Shown here: in pieces, positions 38,564 to 48,273 of the stretch
Position numbering within the stretch: the first letter of the stretch is position 1
Layout: each line of letters opens with the position of its first letter
Source: Lysobacteraceae bacterium NML93-0793
GTDB taxonomy: Bacteria; Pseudomonadota; Gammaproteobacteria; Xanthomonadales; Xanthomonadaceae
Assembly: GCA_002324875.1 (NCBI GenBank)
Contig: NTJG01000003.1
Coordinates: 124,001-188,000, forward strand
Length of the DNA: 64,000 nt
Direction of reading: 5' to 3'
Translations under genes and position numbers: made by a program
Notes under the pieces: model-generated
Databases searched by the model: none
What the model was told of the DNA's origin: nothing
Seen by the model: the letters and a program-made list of their open reading frames with translations, nothing else

Positions 38564-39403
38564 TCAGAAAACGAATGCCGAGTCTCGAGGTGGCGCGCTC
38601 TGCGGCGCGCTCAGTGGCTGAGTAGGCAGCGGCGCGGCCTGGACGGCCTGTGGGGCCGGCGCTGGCCGAGGCGCTCCCACCAGCTGCACGACCACCGGGC
38701 CCTCATCATTCGCGGGAGAAGCGCCTGCACCCGCGCCGTCGCGCCGCACAGCCGCGGGGGCGGCAGCGGTGATCGCGTCAGCAAGCGCGGGCTGCAGGCT
38801 AGGCGCGTTCTGGATCGCATCTCCGGTACGGCTCGATACAGCAGCTTCTGCGACGCGTCGCGCGATCAAGCTCTCAACGGCGCTCACCGCTGCGGCGCGC
38901 GCCGGACGCGGCGCGCTTGGCTGAGACCGGATCACAGGAATCGCTGCCGCCTGCGCCCCACTCGCGACCGCGCCCTGCCAGGACGCCACCACTTTCTGGA
39001 CGTATCCATGGCGAAAGCCCGTCGTGAAGTTGCCGGAGTAGTAGCAGCTAAACGCCTTGCCCCAGTCTTGTCCCGATCGCCCGTAGCACTCGGCAAGGAT
39101 CCGCGAGCCAGCCTGCACATTGGGGCAGATATCGAACGCTTTCTCGTAGCTGTCGAGACCCTGCTTGTCGAGGTTGTAGCGGTTCACCTGCGCGATGCCG
39201 AGCGAAAAGTTGTAGCCCTGCTGCTCGAGCATGCGCGCTGTCGACAGTGCCTCTCCAAGGCTGCGCGGTTGACGCGCGAGCCGCCCGCCCACGACGCCGA
39301 TCGCAAACGGATTGAACGACGATTCGACCTTGGCGACGTGATGCATCACCTCGGCGGGGACCGCGAGATCTGCGCATGCCATCATTTCGATCCCTGGCAG
39401 CAT
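38564..39403 (-). CDS. virB1: T4SS lytic transglycosylase VirB1
   Basis: 279 residues. The SLT domain opens almost at the N terminus: MHHVAKVESSFNPFAIGVVGGRLARQP with catalytic Glu near residue 27, then SLGIAQVNRYNL and the CYYSGNF motif near residue 120. The C-terminal half is an Ala/Pro-rich low-complexity tail. No obvious Sec signal is present, which I understand is also seen in some other VirB1 proteins. It locally opens peptidoglycan so the channel can be assembled. It is read after virB11 with a gap of about 75 bases. Confidence 0.92.
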   Translation of the reverse strand: MLPGIEMMACADLAVPAEVMHHVAKVESSFNPFAIGVVGGRLARQPRSLGEALSTARMLEQQGYNFSLGIAQVNRYNLDKQGLDSYEKAFDICPNVQAGSRILAECYGRSGQDWGKAFSCYYSGNFTTGFRHGYVQKVVASWQGAVASGAQAAAIPVIRSQPSAPRPARAAAVSAVESLIARRVAEAAVSSRTGDAIQNAPSLQPALADAITAAAPAAVRRDGAGAGASPANDEGPVVVQLVGAPRPAPAPQAVQAAPLPTQPLSAPQSAPPRDSAFVF

Positions 39404-39479
39404 TACCGCCCCTCCCCGCCCGTAGCGCGGCGCGCGAGCGCGGTGCGAACAGCGCCGGACACAATGCAGTTTGAGGCGC

Positions 39480-40514
39480 TCATGCCAGGCCTCGCGTGGG
39501 ATCGAAATCGATCCCCGTGATGAAGCGGCGCCCTGCGTGCGCTTTGATATGCACCACGATGTCGATCGTGAGTTTCAGGAGGCGCTTGATCACCTCGAAC
39601 TCCAGCCCCGCGCCTTCTGCCGACGCCTTGACCATCAGCGCGAGCTGATCCCACGTCTGCGACGTGCTGCCGGCGTGGCAGCTCGTAATCGAGCCGGGAT
39701 GGCCCGATGCACAGTTCCGGATGAAATAAAACGACTCATCGCCCCGGAGCTCCGCCAGGATGATGCGATCAGGCTTCATACGCAGACAGGCCTCCATGCA
39801 GGTCTTCGCCGAAATTTTGCTCGCGCTTTGTCCACCCTTGGAGTAGAGCAAGTGCACGACATTGGGCTGGGACAGGAAGAGCTCGCGGGCATCCTCGATC
39901 GTGACAAGACGCTCCTGATGCGAGATGTGATTTACAAGCGATTTCATGAAGGTCGTCTTGCCGCTACCGGTTGCGCCGGAAACCACAATGTTCTTGTGAT
40001 ACTGGACCGCCTTCTGGAAGAAGGCGGCGTAGTTGCGCTGACGCCGAAGCTCCAGGAGCTCCTGGTCGTAGTCGCTGATGGTGTGCTCTTGCTCGACGAC
40101 GTCGTCAAAAAAGCCGTCTTGCGCATACTCGTCCAGTGTCTTTCCGAATCGCGCCGGCAGGCGGATGGTAATTGACACCTTCCCAGCGTCGCAGGCGGGT
40201 GGGATCACGAACTGGGCGCGCTGGCCTGTTGGAAACGTCAGTGACACCATTGGGTCTGCATCGGTGATGCGCTGACCAGTGTTGCTCTCGTTGACCACCG
40301 CTGTGCAGAACTGACGCGCCCGTTCAAACGTCAATGAGGGCACTTCGACGCGGTTCCAGCCCGAGCGCGTCTCCAGGTAGAGCTCACCCGGCTGGTTGAT
40401 GCAGATTTCGGTCACGTCCGCCGAGCGCATGTGCTCGCCAATGCCAAGGATCTCGTACTGGTAGTCGAGAAAATCGTTGGACACCTTGGCAAGGATGGCA
40501 GTCTCGGCGTTCAT
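39480..40514 (-). CDS. virB11: T4SS traffic ATPase VirB11
   Basis: 344-residue hexameric cytoplasmic ATPase. The N-terminal domain begins with SADVTEICINQPGELYLETRSGWNRV. Walker A lies at about residue 180 (VVSGATGSGKTTFMKSLVNH), followed by the Asp box ERLVTIEDARELFLSQPNVVHL, Walker B-type MKPDRIILAELRGDESFYFI and the His box SGHPGSITSCHAGS. It lies 14 bases after virB10. It switches VirB4/VirD4 between pilus assembly and substrate transfer. Confidence 0.96.
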   Translation of the reverse strand: MNAETAILAKVSNDFLDYQYEILGIGEHMRSADVTEICINQPGELYLETRSGWNRVEVPSLTFERARQFCTAVVNESNTGQRITDADPMVSLTFPTGQRAQFVIPPACDAGKVSITIRLPARFGKTLDEYAQDGFFDDVVEQEHTISDYDQELLELRRQRNYAAFFQKAVQYHKNIVVSGATGSGKTTFMKSLVNHISHQERLVTIEDARELFLSQPNVVHLLYSKGGQSASKISAKTCMEACLRMKPDRIILAELRGDESFYFIRNCASGHPGSITSCHAGSTSQTWDQLALMVKASAEGAGLEFEVIKRLLKLTIDIVVHIKAHAGRRFITGIDFDPTRGLA

Positions 40515-40528
40515 CGGCGTAGCGTCGA

Positions 40529-41743
40529 TCAGCGGATCACGGACGAGAAGTCAACGTCGCGGGACACGTAGATCGCGACGACGGTGCCCTGGTTGATGGT
40601 GACGGTCGGCGGGCGACTCATGTTGCGGTCCAGCGCCATATTCGCCATTCGCTCCATCGTCCGCGCCGTCGAGCTTTCATACGGGTTCTGCACGATTGCG
40701 CCGTTCACGACCGAGCTTGTAGGCGGTCCGTTCTCGGCAGCCGCATACTTGAACGCATCGCTCAGAATGCTGATCAAAAGCGCCGAAGTGATCCTCTGAC
40801 CCCAATGCGCGGTATAGTGGCCCGGGTGGCCCGCCGCCCCCAAGACGTCGACGCCCGGACTGGTCATGTTGATGTCGAGTCCATTCGGGGTGGTCACGCG
40901 ATCCCATGCCACGTTGACGCGCTCGCCGATGAGCTCATCGCGCCCGTAGCTTCCCTGCACTTTCGAGCCCCGTGGCAGCAGGAGGCGCTTACCGTTCACC
41001 GAATAGACCGGCTCCGTAACGATGCAAGAGGTATAGCCGGGGTAGTCGGAGATCACCCGCGACTGAAGCACGCAGCGGATATAAGTCCCGCGGAGCAGCA
41101 GGGTGTCGGGCTTGTAAAGTGGCTGGGCACTTGTCGGGCCGTCCGCCGGGCCTGAGCGAACAGACGACTGCTGGCCCTGCCCCGTCAGCATGGCTCCATA
41201 ATCCTGAGGATTCATGCCGCCCTGCTGAGCAGCCTGAGGCGCGCCGCCGTCCATTATGGCGCCGCCGCTCGCATCCTCCATGCGCCGCTCGAGAAGAGAT
41301 GGCATCTGACTGCGCAGCGAATCGATGCTCGGCATGCTGGACGCCTGCGCTTGCGCCGGCCTGGAATCCTGGATCACCGGTAGCGGCGGGAGCTCGTCTA
41401 CAGGCGGCGCCTGCGCAACCGCGCGTTCAGGCGGGAGCTCAGGAAGGTCGCGAGGTGCGGCAGGGATCACCACCTGCTCAGTTGCCACGCGCCTTGGCTT
41501 TGCGTCGTCATCCGACGACCCCCCGAAGATCAGCCACGCGGCAATCGCGATCAGCGCGATGACGATGGCCGCCAAGAAGACGAGCGCCTTGCGATTGAGT
41601 CGCTGGACATCGTCCGCTCTCAGATAGGGCGTATCGCCATCGAGAGCCGCCTCGTCTGCATACTCGCGGCGCGCGTACGGATTGGGTGCCTGGGGGCGCG
41701 GGTCCTCGTGAGCATCATGCTCATTGGGCGGAATTTGGTTCAC
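40529..41743 (-). CDS. virB10: T4SS core-complex protein VirB10
   Basis: 404 residues. The cytoplasmic N terminus is about 50 residues, the membrane helix ALVFLAAIVIALIAIAAWLIF is near residues 51-71, a Pro-rich periplasmic linker (DLPELPPERAVAQAPPVDELPPLP) follows, and the conserved C-terminal TrbI barrel starts around YKPDTLLLRGTYIRCVLQSRVIS. The C-terminal domain carries the outer-membrane antenna region and ends NQGTVVAIYVSRDVDFSSV. It starts with GTG overlapping the virB9 stop (GTGA), so translation is coupled. Confidence 0.95.
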   Translation of the reverse strand: MNQIPPNEHDAHEDPRPQAPNPYARREYADEAALDGDTPYLRADDVQRLNRKALVFLAAIVIALIAIAAWLIFGGSSDDDAKPRRVATEQVVIPAAPRDLPELPPERAVAQAPPVDELPPLPVIQDSRPAQAQASSMPSIDSLRSQMPSLLERRMEDASGGAIMDGGAPQAAQQGGMNPQDYGAMLTGQGQQSSVRSGPADGPTSAQPLYKPDTLLLRGTYIRCVLQSRVISDYPGYTSCIVTEPVYSVNGKRLLLPRGSKVQGSYGRDELIGERVNVAWDRVTTPNGLDINMTSPGVDVLGAAGHPGHYTAHWGQRITSALLISILSDAFKYAAAENGPPTSSVVNGAIVQNPYESSTARTMERMANMALDRNMSRPPTVTINQGTVVAIYVSRDVDFSSVIR

Positions 41744-42513
41744 AGCTCCGGTCTCCTGCGCAGGCCGATCGCGTTATCTCCGTGGCGAACAACGAGGAAG
41801 GCATATGTGCCGTGCACCACGATCGTGTCGCCCTCAACCGTCGAGTTGACGATGAACTCCTCCCCGTTCTCACTGTCGCGCGCGAAGATGGCCGGGAAGT
41901 TTCCGCTCGGAAAGCGCGTGCGGTCGCCCATACGGATGTAGGTAAACCGACGGTCGTCATATACCGTCGAGGGCACAAGCCAGCTCGGCTGGCGCTTGTG
42001 ATACGAATATTCGTACGCGAAGTAGTAATCGCGCGTCGGCTCGATCGCTGTGCTCAGCTCGGCCGCGGGCTCGCCTTCCTGAGTCGACTCAGCTGCGAAC
42101 TTCGTATCCGTCGGGTAGACAAAGCGCACTTTGTACTGGACACCCGATGCCTTCGCCTGGTCGAGCGCGCGCCAATTGGTCGCCACCACCTTGAGCTCGA
42201 AGATGTAAGAGTGCGCCGCAGTGCGGATCAGAAGGTTCGTATCGACATCGACGTTCTTGGGTTTAAGGTAGAAGACGTTGTCGCGGCGGCTGATGTCCCA
42301 GCCTCCGCTGAAACCCGAGCTGTAATCGAGGATCTCCTCGTGCGGGCTCAGCTCGATCTGCGTCGTGATGCCAAGGCCGGTTCGCACCGGATAGACCTTG
42401 TCGGCTTCATACGTGTATTCCTCGACGACCTGCGCATTCGCAGGCGCAGCCAAAGCCACGAGCAGCACTGCGAGCCCCAGTTGCAGACACACGTCGATCA
42501 CACGCCCCATCAC
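41740..42513 (-). CDS. virB9: T4SS core-complex protein VirB9
   Basis: 257 residues with a signal peptide (VIDVCLQLGLAVLLVALAAPANAQ). Periplasmic N-domain: EEYTYEADKVYPVRTGLGITTQIELSPHE; C-domain: VYDDRRFTYIRM and FAIFARDSENGEEFIVNS (in pieces), typical of the VirB7-binding end. A GTG at 42513 and an ATG at 42510 both overlap the virB8 stop; either start is possible. It forms the outer-membrane ring with VirB7 and VirB10. Confidence 0.95.
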   Translation of the reverse strand: MMGRVIDVCLQLGLAVLLVALAAPANAQVVEEYTYEADKVYPVRTGLGITTQIELSPHEEILDYSSGFSGGWDISRRDNVFYLKPKNVDVDTNLLIRTAAHSYIFELKVVATNWRALDQAKASGVQYKVRFVYPTDTKFAAESTQEGEPAAELSTAIEPTRDYYFAYEYSYHKRQPSWLVPSTVYDDRRFTYIRMGDRTRFPSGNFPAIFARDSENGEEFIVNSTVEGDTIVVHGTYAFLVVRHGDNAIGLRRRPEL

Positions 42514-43418
42514 TGCCTCTCCCCTTGAGTGCCGACGCCTTCCATTTGCTCAGCGGGTATCGCCGGCATGGCTGCCTCGGGCGCCGTCCCCGGCTGGATC
42601 ATGCCTGCGGTATTCGGATCCATCGCTGCCGAGGCCGGCTGAGCCTGCGGCACTACTTGCGCCATCTCTGCCACGGCCGGCGACGCTGCAGCCGGAGCGA
42701 AATCGTTGTCGACGCGATAGTTGGTCACGCGAAAACCAAGCGGATTGAGCAGACGGTCTTCGTCGCTCAATCGCAGATCCTGGTTGTAGGAGAACTCCAT
42801 CGTGGCGATCTTGTTGTCCAGCGGATCGGACCGGCCGCGTCCCTTGTCGTAGACATTTCGCTGAAACCGCACAGTGGCGCCGGAAGGCCGGCGACCTTCG
42901 CCGCCGCCGATCAAGACAATGCTGAGGATGCGGACATGAAGCGCTTTGGTGGGGCCATACACGCGAAACGGGCGCTCAGGGTTGCCCTCGGAGTGAAGTG
43001 ACACGTAGGCCGGAGCCACCGCGGGCCCCGCCATTGAAAGCGTCGTGCGCCAGTTGCGCTGACCGATCAGGCCCGAGTCGTAGGACTCGCGCGCCAAGAT
43101 AAAGTTTGCAACGTTGCTCTTGTTGATGGCCTCACTGGCCGTCACGTCCCTGTTCTCGAAATCGCCAACCAATCGGGCGACCGACGCGGTTCCCGTGTAG
43201 GGATCGGCCATCACCAGATACGGCACCTTCTCTTTGAGCGGAAGAAGCAGCAGGTAGCCGCCTGCGAGCACCAGTGACATCACCACCGCGCTCCACGCGA
43301 CGAGCCAAGCGCGCTTCTCGCTGCGTTTGGAGCGCTCGGTGAGCGTCAGTTCAAAGCTCACGCCCTGCGCAACCGCGCGCTCGACCGCAGGCGTTTCGGT
43401 ATTTCTCTTGCCAAACAT
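42510..43418 (-). CDS. virB8: T4SS inner-membrane scaffold VirB8
   Basis: Bitopic protein of about 302 residues: basic cytoplasmic N terminus, membrane helix (WLVAWSAVVMSLVLAGGYLLLLPL), then the VirB8/TrwG periplasmic NTF2-like domain with VPYLVMADPYTGTASVARLVGDF and NFILARESYDSGLIGQRNWRT. A low-complexity Ala/Gln/Pro C-terminal extension (about residues 240-300) exceeds the usual length. The ATG at 43418 has a G-rich site upstream; a GTG two codons earlier is possible. The virB7 stop lies 13 bases upstream. Confidence 0.93.
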   Translation of the reverse strand: MFGKRNTETPAVERAVAQGVSFELTLTERSKRSEKRAWLVAWSAVVMSLVLAGGYLLLLPLKEKVPYLVMADPYTGTASVARLVGDFENRDVTASEAINKSNVANFILARESYDSGLIGQRNWRTTLSMAGPAVAPAYVSLHSEGNPERPFRVYGPTKALHVRILSIVLIGGGEGRRPSGATVRFQRNVYDKGRGRSDPLDNKIATMEFSYNQDLRLSDEDRLLNPLGFRVTNYRVDNDFAPAAASPAVAEMAQVVPQAQPASAAMDPNTAGMIQPGTAPEAAMPAIPAEQMEGVGTQGERQ

Positions 43419-43430
43419 CCCCACCGCCCC

Positions 43431-43886
43431 TTACTGACCGGCACCAGCAGACGACGTCTCGTCACCGCTGGTCGCGGGAAGCGATTCGTCGCGCTGCGCC
43501 GCGAGGCTCACGACGATCGACGAGCGATCGACGACGACCACGAGGTTTTGGGGTGCGTAGGCGACCGTCAGAGCCGAGGCTGCCTCGACGAGGCTGGGCG
43601 TGCGGATGCTGCCCACAGGCCCATAGAGCGTGTAGTCGTTCGGGTGCAGATACGAAAGGGTCATCCGTTGATCGCGCGCCCAGCGCGTCAGCATCGACTT
43701 CAAGGTGCCATCCGCCGGACTGGCCTGAAAGACGTAGACCTGATTGAGCGGAATGGCCTGCGGCGCGTCGGCCATGCGATTGACCGGCATCCACTTTCCG
43801 TGGGGATTTTGGGCGCTGGGCGTTGCGCACCCGACCAAAGACAAGACAGCGACAACGAACGCCAGGCGCACGCGCCCTCGAACCAT
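43431..43886 (-). CDS. virB7: T4SS lipoprotein VirB7 with N0-type domain
   Basis: Outer-membrane lipoprotein of about 151 residues, far longer than the 40-60 residues of classical VirB7. Lipobox LVGC (FVVAVLSLVGCATPSA). A short linker with the VirB9-binding-type segment is followed by a globular domain: VYVFQASPADGTLKSMLTRWARDQRM, LSYLHPNDYTLYGPVGSIRT, SLVEAASALTVAYAPQ, VVVVDRSSIVVSL, matching the N0 fold known in Xanthomonas VirB7. The ATG at 43886 gives a 20-residue lipoprotein signal; ATG codons at 43913 and 43928 are longer alternatives. First gene of the minus-strand operon. Confidence 0.92.
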   Translation of the reverse strand: MVRGRVRLAFVVAVLSLVGCATPSAQNPHGKWMPVNRMADAPQAIPLNQVYVFQASPADGTLKSMLTRWARDQRMTLSYLHPNDYTLYGPVGSIRTPSLVEAASALTVAYAPQNLVVVVDRSSIVVSLAAQRDESLPATSGDETSSAGAGQ

Positions 43887-43928
43887 TCCAGTACGGCTCA
43901 CGCAATCCACCATCGGAAAATAACGCAT

Positions 43929-44488
43929 CGACGAAACCGTCGCGCCAGCGCTCCTCGAAGAGCTCCGCGCAACCCTACGTCGCTGTGTTCACAAAATAAA
44001 ACGATTCAGACACGCAGCATCGACGTCCCGCACCCATCCATCTTGTCGAAGCTGCGATCGGGCCCACGCCCTGCGAATCGCCCCTTGGGAACTCCTTTTC
44101 TAAAAAACTTCTTAGCCCCTTGACGCCATCAGATAATCTGCGTCGCCATCCCTCGATCCCGGACCATCTCCGCGCGGACAACCGAGCGTCAAGCGTTTAA
44201 ATCACCTGTAACAGAAGTTGAAATAATTTGCGTAATTCGTTTACTTCTAAAGGTCTCGGATGCCGCAACAACGTGTCAGGAAAATCGCACACCAGCCTAA
44301 AATGTGATGCGAAGCACGCTATTCGGCGCTAACTTATCGATTCAATAGGTTCGACGCCTGTCTTGGCAGAAACATTATTATTACGCGCCACTTCGCTATT
44401 CACACACCTAGAAACTATTCAACGCAATGCGTGGTCTCTGGCAACATACGAACTAACGCCCGGGGGGCATCTGCGAGGCAGGTGTAGT
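43929..44488. promoter_or_regulatory. Divergent AT-rich control region of the T4SS
   Basis: Roughly 560 bases between the minus-strand virB operon and the plus-strand virD4 operon, much richer in A/T than its surroundings, so both promoters should lie here. A possible plus-strand -35 is TTGAAA at 44218-44223 with A/T-rich DNA about 17 bases downstream. TTGACG at 44120-44125 lies close to GATAAT but with spacing too short for a standard promoter. No operator palindrome is convincing. I find no coding sequence. Confidence 0.5.
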
Positions 44489-44503
44489 GTGGATCGATCG
44501 ATC

Positions 44504-45070
44504 ATGGAAGACTTCGTAGCGAATGCCGCGCTGCTCGCGGGCCACTTGACCCAGCAGTGCGAGAAGGCCAGTGCGGAGCAGCAGTCAGCCGCAACCGACC
44601 TTCGCCGCGCGGCCGGCGACGTGACTCAACAGGTTGCGGCCGGAAAGCATGAACTGATGCACGCCGCCCGCGCTGCAGTGAGAGAGGCGCTCTCCCAAGA
44701 GATTCCCGCGGCCGTTGAGGCTGTCGGCCAATCAGGCGATCGCCTGCGCGCGATTGCGGAGCAGGTCGAGCGCGGGCAGGCCGCTGCGTCAAGGCGCACG
44801 CGCTTCCTCGGCTTTGGGGCCCTCACCGCGTTGACGGTCGCATCGATCTTCATCATTGGTGCAACGGCCTACGTGGCATCGAACAACTTAAAGCGCGCCG
44901 AACGTGCGAGCGTCGACGCCCAGGTTCTCGAAGCGCTCTCGCAGGTCGCCATTACCTCGTGCGACGGCGCACCGTGCATCAAGCTCGCCGATGGTCAAGC
45001 GCGCTGGGCCAAGAACGAGGGCTACATTTTGGTCGACGCGCTGGGCCCGCGCGGGCCCGCTGCGCCCTGA
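44504..45070 (+). CDS. Coiled-coil, single-pass membrane protein upstream of virD4
   Basis: About 188 residues. A long helical, Gln/Ala/Glu-rich N-terminal half (CEKASAEQQSAATDLRRAAG, QEIPAAVEAVGQSGDRLRAI) looks like a coiled coil. One membrane helix follows (LTALTVASIFIIGATAYVAS) and a short C-terminal domain with a likely disulfide (TSCDGAPCIKL). Architecture resembles MobB/relaxation-type accessory proteins, so it may dock substrates or partner VirD4; this is inference. ATG at 44504; GTG 44489 or TTG 44363 would lengthen it. It precedes virD4 by 65 bases on the same strand. Confidence 0.75.
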   Translation: MEDFVANAALLAGHLTQQCEKASAEQQSAATDLRRAAGDVTQQVAAGKHELMHAARAAVREALSQEIPAAVEAVGQSGDRLRAIAEQVERGQAAASRRTRFLGFGALTALTVASIFIIGATAYVASNNLKRAERASVDAQVLEALSQVAITSCDGAPCIKLADGQARWAKNEGYILVDALGPRGPAAP

Positions 45071-45135
45071 TCGCCTCACGCGCCAGCTCTGCTGAACGCT
45101 ATTCGCTGCCCGCGCCCTAAGTCGAAGGAACCGTC

Positions 45136-46995
45136 TTGAACTACCGAATTGTCACGGCGCTTGTGCTCACCGTGCTGCTGGCCATCGCAGCCGTTTATCT
45201 TTCAGGCTACATCACCCTGATGTTCCTTGGCCTGGATACCGCCCTCTTGTCGTTTGGCAGCTACTTCCAGTACTTCAAGAACATTGACCATCCACAGGTC
45301 CAACCCTACGCCTGGCGTATCTGGACGGGCGGCGGCCTCGGCGTAGGCCTGATGTTCCTCGTGTGGGCGTCACTGATGGTGATGCTCTACAAGTTGCGCA
45401 GCGATCGGAATATCCATGGCCGAGCGCGTTTTGCCGGCATGCTCGATCTCGCTCACACAGGCTTTTTGAAGCAGAAGGACGACGGCATCGTCGTTGGCCA
45501 GCAAAACGGCAAGCTTCTGCGCCTGGCAGGTCAGCAGTTCGTGATCCTCGCCGCACCGACGCGCTCGGGCAAGGGCGTTGGCGTCGTCATCCCGAACCTG
45601 CTCGACTACAAAGAGTCGGCAGTTGTTCTGGACATCAAGCAGGAAAACTTCGACCTGACCTCGGGCTGGCGCCGCTCGATTGGTCATGAGATCTTTCTGT
45701 TCAATCCGTTCGCAGAGGACCGGCGCTCGCATCGCTGGAACCCGCTCACCTACGTGTCCACCGATCCCTCGTTTCGCGTGTCGGATCTCCAGGCCATTGC
45801 GGCCATGCTCTACCCGGACGGAGACGACAAAGATAAGTTCTGGACGAGCCAGGCCCGCAATGCCTTCCTCGGCTTCACGCTCTATCTCTTCGAGCAGGCA
45901 GAAGCGATCCCGGTTGCGCCGAGTCCAACCCTGGGAGAAGTGTTGCGTCTCGCCTCCGGCGATGGCACCGAGCTCAAGCCGTATATCCAAAAGTTATCCG
46001 AGGCGCACTTTCTAAGCGCGCAGGCGCGAACGGCATTCGCGGGCCTGCTCTCCCAAGCGGATGTCACCTTCGCTTCGATCATCGGCACCTTTCGCGAGCC
46101 GCTGAACGCATTCCTCAATCCGGTGCTCGACGCCGCCACCAGTGGCGACGATTTCCGCCTGGATGACGTGCGCCGCAAGCGCATGACCATCTATGTCGGC
46201 ATCCAGCCCAACAAGCTCGCCGAGAGCCGGCTGATCGTGAACCTGTTCTTCAGCCAGCTGATCAACGTGAACACCAAGACGCTGCCGCAGAACGACACGT
46301 CCTTGAAACACCAATGCCTGCTGCTGATGGACGAGTTCACCTCGATCGGCCGCCTCGACATCATCGCCAAAGCCGTCGCCTACATGGCCGGCTACAACCT
46401 GCGCCTGCTGCCGATCATCCAGTCGATGGCGCAGCTGGACGCGGTATACGGCAAGGAACTCTCGCGCACCATCATCACCAACCACGCCCTGCAGATCATC
46501 TACGCGCCGCGCGAGCAGCAAGATGCCAATGACTACTCGGAGATGCTGGGCTACACGACGGTGCGCAGGCGCGCGCGCACGCGCTCGCATGGACAGGGCC
46601 GCTCGGTCTCGGACAACGAGGTATTGGAGAAGCGCGCGCTCATGCTCCCCCAGGAACTGAAAGCCATGGGGCCGGACAAGGAAATCGTGATCTACGAGGG
46701 TCTCGCGCACCCGGTGCTCTGCAAGAAGATCCGCTACTACAAGGACAGCTATTTCACCAAGCGGCTGCTGCCCGCAGTCGAAGTCAAGCAGCTGCGCCTG
46801 AACGCGCACGAGGGTCGGTCGTCAGCAAGCGGCGGCGAGGTCGCTGCGCCCACGCTCGCCATGCTCGCGGCTAGTGCCTCGGCGCACCCCGCCCAGGAGT
46901 CTGCTCGCTCCGATGACGCGATGGCTTCGGAGGGCGCGTCAGCCCATCACGCTACCCCCCATGCAAGCGCGTCGGCCCCCAGGAGCGGCCTATGA
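45136..46995 (+). CDS. virD4: T4SS coupling ATPase VirD4
   Basis: 619-residue substrate receptor. Two N-terminal membrane segments (VLTVLLAIAAVYLSGYITLMF and GVGLMFLVWASLMVMLY) precede the RecA-like domain with Walker A near residue 142 (AAPTRSGKGVGVVIPNLLDY), a substrate-region all-alpha insertion, Walker B near 395 (CLLLMDEFTSIGRLDII) and IIQSMAQLDAVYGKE. The C-terminal 80 residues form an Ala/Ser-rich tail. It starts at a TTG with GAAGGAA upstream. In X-T4SS, VirD4 binds the XVIPCD tail of effectors. The stop overlaps the next small ORF (ATGA). Confidence 0.95.
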   Translation: MNYRIVTALVLTVLLAIAAVYLSGYITLMFLGLDTALLSFGSYFQYFKNIDHPQVQPYAWRIWTGGGLGVGLMFLVWASLMVMLYKLRSDRNIHGRARFAGMLDLAHTGFLKQKDDGIVVGQQNGKLLRLAGQQFVILAAPTRSGKGVGVVIPNLLDYKESAVVLDIKQENFDLTSGWRRSIGHEIFLFNPFAEDRRSHRWNPLTYVSTDPSFRVSDLQAIAAMLYPDGDDKDKFWTSQARNAFLGFTLYLFEQAEAIPVAPSPTLGEVLRLASGDGTELKPYIQKLSEAHFLSAQARTAFAGLLSQADVTFASIIGTFREPLNAFLNPVLDAATSGDDFRLDDVRRKRMTIYVGIQPNKLAESRLIVNLFFSQLINVNTKTLPQNDTSLKHQCLLLMDEFTSIGRLDIIAKAVAYMAGYNLRLLPIIQSMAQLDAVYGKELSRTIITNHALQIIYAPREQQDANDYSEMLGYTTVRRRARTRSHGQGRSVSDNEVLEKRALMLPQELKAMGPDKEIVIYEGLAHPVLCKKIRYYKDSYFTKRLLPAVEVKQLRLNAHEGRSSASGGEVAAPTLAMLAASASAHPAQESARSDDAMASEGASAHHATPHASASAPRSGL

Positions 46996-47170
46996 ACGTG
47001 CCGCTGGATCTTCGGGCACTCTTTGAGAATTCATCGAAGCTGTGCGATGCGCCGAACTCTGCGCGCAAGCATCTCTACGCAGCGGTCTCGTGCTCTCCCC
47101 TTCTCACCAACTTTTTGGCGAACGCCACTTCGAAAGCCGTCGATGTCGGCGGTAAGAGCGCGACTCAGCG

Positions 47171-47174
<4 letters not shown>
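46992..47174 (+). CDS. 60-residue ORF coupled at both ends
   Basis: Short ORF (starts MNVPLDLRALFENSS, ends KAVDVGGKSATQR) with two cysteines. Its ATG overlaps the virD4 stop and its stop overlaps the start of the next lipoprotein gene, both as ATGA. This double translational coupling makes it likely to be translated even though no family is recognised. It could be a real small protein or simply a translational bridge; composition does not decide. Confidence 0.5.
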
Positions 47175-48256
<1,082 letters not shown>

Positions 48257-48273
48257 GCACAAGGAGATAGCGC

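Noticed and set aside
43929..44488. TTGACG and GATAAT near 44120-44137 as a sigma-70 promoter.
   Set aside because: The spacing between the two boxes is about six bases, too short for a standard promoter; only the general A/T-rich control region is reported.
44363..44503. Extending the coiled-coil protein gene to the TTG at 44363.
   Set aside because: There is no good ribosome site and the added residues lack the helical pattern; the ATG at 44504 or GTG at 44489 fits better.
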